A stretch of DNA of 64,000 nt from an uncultured Acetatifactor sp. (GTDB taxonomy: Bacteria; Bacillota; Clostridia; Lachnospirales; Lachnospiraceae). The stretch lies in the NCBI GenBank assembly GCA_910579755.1, contig CAJTVB010000017.1, positions 1-64,000 on the forward strand, written 5' to 3'. Shown here one piece after another: positions 59,313-64,000 of this stretch (its first letter is position 1; every line of letters starts with the position of its first letter). Position numbers and translations under genes: made by a program. The notes beneath the pieces were generated by a model. The model saw nothing but the letters and a program-made list of their open reading frames with translations, was not told the DNA's origin and did not search any database.

Positions 59313-59582
59313 ATGGGGAAAATGAAAGCAGGGGATAAGGTTTCATGGGAGAGCCAGGCACAAGGCTCCTGGACAGAGAAGCGCGGAACGGTAGTCGCGG
59401 ATGTTCCGGCGGGTACGAATGCAACGCAGTTCGTTCCTGATTTGGCAAAGAAAAGCCATTTAAAATTTGACGATGTGAGTAAAGTGGACCGGACGCTTGT
59501 GGCGGTTCCCGCCGGTAAAGACGGGCAGATTACTCATTATTACTGTCCAAGGAAAAGTGTATTAATCAAACAGGAGGATTAG
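59313..59582 (+). CDS. Small phage protein, unknown beta-barrel type
   Basis: An 89-residue protein (MGKMKAGDKVSWESQAQGSWTEKRGTVVADVPAG). The start resembles DUF2945/SH3-like small barrels. GAGGAGG lies ~10 bases upstream of ATG 59313. It ends 5 bases before the ATPase gene. Confidence 0.65.
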   Translation: MGKMKAGDKVSWESQAQGSWTEKRGTVVADVPAGTNATQFVPDLAKKSHLKFDDVSKVDRTLVAVPAGKDGQITHYYCPRKSVLIKQED

Positions 59583-59587
59583 GGGAA

Positions 59588-61018
59588 ATGAAAGTATCAA
59601 GAATCGTAATCAAGAATCTTTTTGGAATCACGGAACAGGAGTTGGACAGCCGCAGCGTGGAGCTGATCGGCGAGAACGGAACCGGGAAAACGTCTGTAAT
59701 TGACGCGATCAAGTATGCGCTGACCAACAAATCAGACCGGGACTATATCGTGCGTAACGGCGAGACGGAGGGAGAAATTATCATTGAGACGGATACCGGA
59801 TTGAGCATCAACCGGAAATCCCGGACAACGCAGACGGATTATAAGTCTGTCAAACAGAATGGGAATATTGTACCGTCACCGGAGGCGTTTTTGCGTGACA
59901 TCATTACACCTTTGCAGCTGCAGCCGATGGAGTTTATGCGGATGGGCAAGAAAGAACAGAATGCTACCATTCTTAACATGATTGATTTTCCGTGGAATAT
60001 GGAGACAATCCGGGAATGGTTCGGGGAGATTCCGGCAGATGTGAATTATGAACAGAACATTCTCGCAGTGCTGAATGATATTCAGGCAGAGAATGGTACA
60101 TATTTTCAGAGCCGGCAGGATGTAAACCGGGACATTAGAGCAAAGAAATCTGTTGTAGAAGATATTAAAAAAGCTCTTCCAGTAGATTATGACGGAAGCC
60201 AGTGGGAAAACGTGAATGTCGGGGAGTTGTACACGCATATTGAGAAAATCCGCAAGTCCAATGAGCAAATTGAGAAAGCAAAGCGGCTAAAAGACGGATA
60301 TGAGAACAAACTCCGGGCGATTGAAGCCGACAGAGATATTGCATTGTCTGCCCTTAACAGCGAAATGGCTGCAAAGGAGAGGAACATTGAGACGCAGCTT
60401 GCCACATTGAAAGAGCAAATCAATTCCCTTGAAAAAGAGAAATCCGGCTTATCTTCTGTCAGAGCAGACCGAGAGAAGGTCATTCAGAGCGAATACCGGG
60501 AGAACGTGGCAAAGCATGAAGCAACGGTTATGTCATATTCAGATTTTGCAGATATGGAGCCACAGCCGGTTGATGCGCTGCTGAAAAAGGCAGAGGAAAC
60601 CGAGAAGATGAAGTCCCATATCAACGAGTGGCGCCGGATGCTGTCTTTGCAGAAAGATATTGAAGAACTGACAAAGAAGTCTGCTTCTTACACTGAAAAG
60701 ATTGAGAAAGCCAGGAATCTACCCGGTGAGATTTTGGAGAAAGCTACGATTCCGATTGAGGGATTATCTGTCAAGGATGGTATTCCGCTTATCAATGGGT
60801 TGCCGGTAAGCAACCTGTCAGAGGGTGAGAAGTTAGATTTGTGTATTGATGTGGCGATTCAGAATCCGGCAGGCCTGCAGATTATCCTTATTGACGGAGT
60901 GGAGAAGTTGTCTACAGAAATGCGTGAGCGGCTGTACAGCAAATGCAAGGAAAAAGGGTTGCAGTTCATTTCTACCAGAACCACGGATAGCAAGGAACTG
61001 ACTGTGATTGAACTGTAA
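59588..61018 (+). CDS. RecF/SbcC-like AAA ATPase
   Basis: A 476-residue SMC-like ATPase: Walker A GENGTGKTS (~28-36), a central coiled coil (~210-380), an ABC signature-like NLSEGEK (~419) and Walker B LQIILIDGVEKL (~435). Phages encode such half-SbcC proteins for end processing or recombination, with nearby nucleases. ATG 59588 follows AGGATTAGGGG. Confidence 0.88.
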   Translation: MKVSRIVIKNLFGITEQELDSRSVELIGENGTGKTSVIDAIKYALTNKSDRDYIVRNGETEGEIIIETDTGLSINRKSRTTQTDYKSVKQNGNIVPSPEAFLRDIITPLQLQPMEFMRMGKKEQNATILNMIDFPWNMETIREWFGEIPADVNYEQNILAVLNDIQAENGTYFQSRQDVNRDIRAKKSVVEDIKKALPVDYDGSQWENVNVGELYTHIEKIRKSNEQIEKAKRLKDGYENKLRAIEADRDIALSALNSEMAAKERNIETQLATLKEQINSLEKEKSGLSSVRADREKVIQSEYRENVAKHEATVMSYSDFADMEPQPVDALLKKAEETEKMKSHINEWRRMLSLQKDIEELTKKSASYTEKIEKARNLPGEILEKATIPIEGLSVKDGIPLINGLPVSNLSEGEKLDLCIDVAIQNPAGLQIILIDGVEKLSTEMRERLYSKCKEKGLQFISTRTTDSKELTVIEL

Positions 61019-61033
61019 GAAAGGTAGTCAGCT

Positions 61034-61441
61034 ATGAAAAATGAACTGGACAACCTTGCGGACTCTATAGCAAAGCGGTTGATTGCGGAGGGATTCACTG
61101 TCCAGAGGTATGATGCATACACCACAAACAGCATATATCTAAAGCTGGATTATGGTGTATGCAATTCCATAAGGATAAGTGACCACCCCGGCAAAAGGTA
61201 TCTGAAATATCGGTACAATATCGGCTCTTTTGTAAAGGAATATCGCAAGGAAAAGGATAAGTTTGACAGATTTTATTATCGGGCAGATAAGTCAAAAAAC
61301 ATGATTAAAAAGATAATGGATGACAGGGAAGCAAAGAAATCAAGATATGGCGAGGATGGATATAGGAGACTCATGCACAAAAGCAAAAGTGAGAACGCTG
61401 GTACTCTTGGATTTTGGAGTAAGGCTGTCCTGCTGAATTAG
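61034..61441 (+). CDS. Phage protein of unknown function
   Basis: A 135-residue basic protein (MKNELDNLADSIAKRLIAEGFTVQRYDAYTTNSIYLKLDYG). The N-terminal region resembles a small nucleic-acid-binding or nuclease-like alpha/beta fold, but I do not recognise it. AAAGG precedes ATG 61034. Confidence 0.7.
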   Translation: MKNELDNLADSIAKRLIAEGFTVQRYDAYTTNSIYLKLDYGVCNSIRISDHPGKRYLKYRYNIGSFVKEYRKEKDKFDRFYYRADKSKNMIKKIMDDREAKKSRYGEDGYRRLMHKSKSENAGTLGFWSKAVLLN

Positions 61442-61454
61442 GAGGATTAGGAAA

Positions 61455-62237
61455 ATGTCACAAAAAGAATATAGAGAAGCTGAGGGCATCAGCAGGTCAG
61501 AACTTTTTAAGATTTCCCGTTCTCCAATGCACTTTAAATATGCATTGGAGAACCCGGAAGATTCGCTGTCACTGGCATTTGGCAGGGCATTGCATAAGTA
61601 TGTACTGGAAAAGGATGATTTTGGAAATGATTTTATCATTCTTCCAGAAATCAACAGGAGGACAAAAGCAGGAAAAGAAGAATATGAGCGATACCAGATG
61701 GAAGCGTTTAACAGCGGAAAGGAACTGGTAAGTCGTGAGGATATGACAGAGATAATTGCAATGTATGAAGCGGTTATGGCTCATCCAATGGCTAAGGCAT
61801 TGCTGACAGGGGTACACGAAAAAGATTTCTTTTGGACAGATGCTGCTACAGGTGAAAAATGTAAATGCCGACCAGACTGCCTGACGGAATATGAGGGAAA
61901 CAAATATATTGTTGACTATAAAAGCACAGATTCTTGCAATGATGGAGATTTTGAACGTTCTTGCAGGAAGTATGGCTATAAATTTCAGGCAGGAATGTAC
62001 ACAGAGGGTGTGTTTCAGAATACATTTGAGCAGTACGGATTTGTATTCGTGGCGCAGGAAAAGAAGCCTCCATATGCTGTACGCATATATTTTTGCACGC
62101 CTGAATTTGTGGCGCAGGGATATGATCAGTTCCGGGAACTGATAGGGATATATCATTCATGTAAGGAAACAGGAAACTGGTATGGATATGAGGGGGCAAT
62201 GGATACGCCGACAGAGTTGTTAGAGGAGGATTTCTGA
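61455..62237 (+). CDS. PD-(D/E)XK exonuclease, RecE/DUF3799-like
   Basis: A 260-residue nuclease: SRSELFKISRSPMHFKYAL start, GRALHKYVLE His motif, CRPDCLT..YIVDYKST (catalytic Asp..Asp-x-Lys, ~135-155) and YKFQAGMYTEGV. Such phage exonucleases resect double-strand ends for annealing recombination. ATG 61455 follows TAGGAGGATTAGG. The next gene overlaps by one base. Confidence 0.87.
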   Translation: MSQKEYREAEGISRSELFKISRSPMHFKYALENPEDSLSLAFGRALHKYVLEKDDFGNDFIILPEINRRTKAGKEEYERYQMEAFNSGKELVSREDMTEIIAMYEAVMAHPMAKALLTGVHEKDFFWTDAATGEKCKCRPDCLTEYEGNKYIVDYKSTDSCNDGDFERSCRKYGYKFQAGMYTEGVFQNTFEQYGFVFVAQEKKPPYAVRIYFCTPEFVAQGYDQFRELIGIYHSCKETGNWYGYEGAMDTPTELLEEDF

Positions 62238-62752
62238 TGGAAAAGACACATTGGAAGAAACTGGATAACCCTGACTATCTTGGGGCATATGCTTTGCAAC
62301 CAGGGCAAGATTTGGTTGTGCAGATAAAATCGGTAGGGCAGGAAGAAGTATATAACACAACCAACAATAAAAAAGAGGTCTGTACAGTTGTGCATTTTAT
62401 GGACAAAGGTGTAAAACCTATGATTTTAAATGTGACCAACTGCAAGACAATTTCAAAGATTTATGACACGCCTTATATTGAGGACTGGACAGGAAAATAT
62501 ATTTCTATCTATATTGCGAAAGTGAAAGCATTTGGGGAAACAGTAGAGGCACTTCGGATCCGGAACAGAGTGCCGACAGTTGAAAAGATTTACTGTGAGG
62601 ACTGCAAGAAAGAAATTGTTGGAGTTTCCGGGAAAACTGCGGAAGAAATTGCAGATATTGCTGTCCGTAACTGCAGAAGGAAACTGTGTGTGGAATGTAT
62701 GAAAAAAGAAAAGGAAAGAATGGAAAAACAACCGGATTCTGAAAGTGAATAG
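62237..62752 (+). CDS. Phage recombination-region protein with zinc-ribbon-like tail
   Basis: A 171-residue protein. The N-terminal ~105 residues look like an OB-type beta barrel (LVVQIKSVGQEEVYN..KEVCTVVHFMDKGVKPMILN..WTGKYISIYIAKVKAFGE). The C-terminal part carries two CxxC pairs (YCEDCKKE and LCVECMKK). It occupies the place where an annealing protein or ssDNA-binding protein would be expected. Function is inferred from position and fold guess. Confidence 0.65.
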   Translation: MEKTHWKKLDNPDYLGAYALQPGQDLVVQIKSVGQEEVYNTTNNKKEVCTVVHFMDKGVKPMILNVTNCKTISKIYDTPYIEDWTGKYISIYIAKVKAFGETVEALRIRNRVPTVEKIYCEDCKKEIVGVSGKTAEEIADIAVRNCRRKLCVECMKKEKERMEKQPDSESE

Positions 62753-62763
62753 AGGGTAAAGTT

Positions 62764-63204
62764 ATGATTATTTGCGATACCAGAGAGCAAAAAAACCAAA
62801 GAATCCTACAATATTTTGAAGACCATAACATTCCTTACATAGAGCAGGCACTTAAAACCGGAGATTACATGAATCCTGACAGGACAGATATCGTAATAGA
62901 AAGAAAAAAGGATTTGGGGGAGCTTTTAAAAAATATGTGTTCTCCTGACAAGAGACGATTCCGTGATGAAATAAGACGGGCGCGTAATGAAGGAATCAGA
63001 TTCATTGTATTATGTGAACATGGAGGAAATTATAAGGAATTAAAAGATGTGTCCCAATATAAGAGCAAACATTCCAAAGTATCTGGTCGGACTTTAATGA
63101 ATGAAATGTATCGGGCACAAATTGCTTATGGTGTCGAATTCCTATTCTGTGATAAAAGAAGCACAGGCAGGATAATTGCGGAGATTCTGGGGCGTGGAAC
63201 ATGA
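62764..63204 (+). CDS. ERCC4-domain nuclease
   Basis: A 146-residue single-domain nuclease with DTREQ, TGDYM and IERKKDLGEL, the ERCC4/XPF-type active site (Asp..Glu-Arg-Lys-Lys). ATG 62764 follows GAGGGTAA. Probably cleaves branched phage DNA. Confidence 0.87.
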   Translation: MIICDTREQKNQRILQYFEDHNIPYIEQALKTGDYMNPDRTDIVIERKKDLGELLKNMCSPDKRRFRDEIRRARNEGIRFIVLCEHGGNYKELKDVSQYKSKHSKVSGRTLMNEMYRAQIAYGVEFLFCDKRSTGRIIAEILGRGT

Positions 63205-63713
63205 CTAAGGAAGAAATAAAAGACCTCTATTCCATGAAAGATATTCTGGAACGGTACGGACTGCCGCAGCCAAACAGAGCAGGATTTATATGCTGCCCGT
63301 TCCACAAGGAAAAAACGGCGAGCATGAAGATATACAAAAAGGATTTTCATTGCTTTGGATGTGGCGCAAACGGGGATATATTCACCTTTGTACAGAGGCT
63401 GGACGGAATATCTTTTAATGAGGCATATGCAGCACTTGGGGGAGGCTATGAAAATAGTTTCTCCGCAAGGCTGAAAATTTACCAGGCGCAGAAAAAGCGG
63501 GAAATGCAGCGGAAGATAGAAGAAAAGCTAAGGAAGAAAAGAGAATTAAACTATCTGCTGATGGATGTATGCCGCAAGTGGTTTGACAGGCTGGAACCGC
63601 TTTCTGACGCTTGGTGCGATACTTATAACGCATTGCAGTACCAGGAATATCTATGGGAAGTTTTGAACGACCCTGACGAATGTTATGAGGTCATAGGACA
63701 CAAAAATAATTAG
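63201..63713 (+). CDS. CHC2 zinc-finger primase-like protein
   Basis: A 170-residue protein with a DnaG-type zinc motif (CCPFHKEKTASMKI..FHCFGCGANGDIFTFV) and a basic helical tail, but without the TOPRIM catalytic core. It overlaps the ERCC4 gene by four bases. The catalytic part of the primase may be the next gene. Confidence 0.85.
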   Translation: MTKEEIKDLYSMKDILERYGLPQPNRAGFICCPFHKEKTASMKIYKKDFHCFGCGANGDIFTFVQRLDGISFNEAYAALGGGYENSFSARLKIYQAQKKREMQRKIEEKLRKKRELNYLLMDVCRKWFDRLEPLSDAWCDTYNALQYQEYLWEVLNDPDECYEVIGHKNN

Positions 63714-63731
63714 TCCGGGAGAGATGAATCT

Positions 63732-64000
63732 ATGGATTTAACAAAATTGAATGAAAAGACAATCCTTTCGGATGAAGTGTTTGAGGAAATATTTTCACAG
63801 GAGGATGAAATATATAAGGCAAGACTGTTATTATCGGCGCAGGAAGTGGCGGAACGATTCCATGTCAAGGGAAAGTTCGACCAAATGGTGAAAGCCTATA
63901 AAAAGGTTGACCGGGAAACTAAGCAGAAGAAGAAACAGGAATCAGCCGGAACAAACAATTATACCAATTTTGACGGACCATATGATGATATGTATTGCGG
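63732..64000 (+). CDS. Phage replication-type protein, N-terminal part (cut by window end)
   Basis: The frame opens at ATG 63732 (MDLTKLNEKTILSDEVFEEIF) and is still open after ~89 codons at the window end. Helical and charged; its place after the CHC2 protein suggests a D5/VirE-like primase-helicase. The visible part carries no diagnostic motif. Confidence 0.55.
   Translation, partial: MDLTKLNEKTILSDEVFEEIFSQEDEIYKARLLLSAQEVAERFHVKGKFDQMVKAYKKVDRETKQKKKQESAGTNNYTNFDGPYDDMYC

Larger units (their letters stand above)
54965..64000. mobile_element. Prophage integrated at tRNA-Pro (right end outside window)
   Basis: An integrase directed towards the tRNA, an ImmA/CI/Cro lysis-lysogeny switch and a tightly packed set of small early genes with recombination and replication functions follow the tRNA directly. 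Base composition drops relative to the chromosome. Structural genes, lysis genes and the second attachment site must lie beyond the window. Confidence 0.9.

Overview
The window looks like a chromosomal segment of a spore-forming, carbohydrate-degrading gut Clostridia, most likely Lachnospiraceae. Supporting signs are the lineage-typical families (DUF6323, DUF5721, YIP1/NHL and DUF5696 proteins in sugar-transport operons), spoVAD and spoVAE, consensus SigA promoters with strong AGGAGG sites, and a codon style moderately rich in G+C. The last 9 kb is more A+T-rich and is a prophage. All calls come from reading the sequence; no database search was run.

Layout. 1-0.9 kb: right end of an IS5-type insertion sequence abutting a DUF6323 gene. 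1.0-7.6 kb: housekeeping genes, namely a Ca2+-type P-type ATPase with a structured leader, trpS, a membrane SH3-repeat protein and spoVAD. 7.7-28.8 kb: an arabinan/arabino-oligosaccharide locus. A divergent ArsR-type regulator faces one long operon with two complete importer sets (solute-binding protein plus two permeases each, no ATPase), a NHL-propeller/YIP1 membrane protein, a DUF5696 protein, a LamG-type lipoprotein, L-arabinose isomerase, a membrane-anchored GH43 enzyme, a small membrane protein and a cytoplasmic GH43 enzyme. 28.8-32.1 kb: a cell-envelope stress island with an RsiV-type anti-sigma factor whose cognate sigma gene is reduced to an in-frame 50-codon remnant, an orphan fragment of a solute-binding protein, and an intact ECF sigma factor coupled to an anti-sigma-like protein that ends in a Cys-to-Ser NlpC/P60 domain. 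32.1-40.1 kb: a starch/maltodextrin locus (starch-binding-type lipoprotein behind twin LacI-type operators, LacI regulator, GH13 amylase, MalE/MalF/MalG). 40.2-45.4 kb: small membrane/HTH/lipoprotein operon, RidA, shikimate kinase, EamA exporter, spoVAE.

45.4-50.9 kb (minus strand): a four-gene, translationally coupled, biosynthetic-looking operon (GT1 glycosyltransferase, SDR fused to metallo-beta-lactamase fold, F390-synthetase/PaaK-like adenylating enzyme, ketoacyl synthase III). This is the best candidate for an uncharacterised system in the window. 51.0-54.4 kb: a TldD/PmbA protease pair and a DUF5721 gene.

54.9-64.0 kb: tRNA-Pro(TGG) followed by a prophage that continues past the window: integrase, ImmA/CI/Cro switch with four readable 13-bp operators, a counter-oriented membrane protein, then an early region with a RecF/SbcC-like ATPase, a RecE-like PD-(D/E)XK nuclease, an ERCC4 nuclease and a CHC2 primase zinc-binding protein. 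The products of the two sugar loci fit one scheme: extracellular cleavage, capture by lipoproteins, import through ABC permeases powered by an ATPase encoded elsewhere, then cytoplasmic GH43/GH13 trimming and isomerisation of arabinose.
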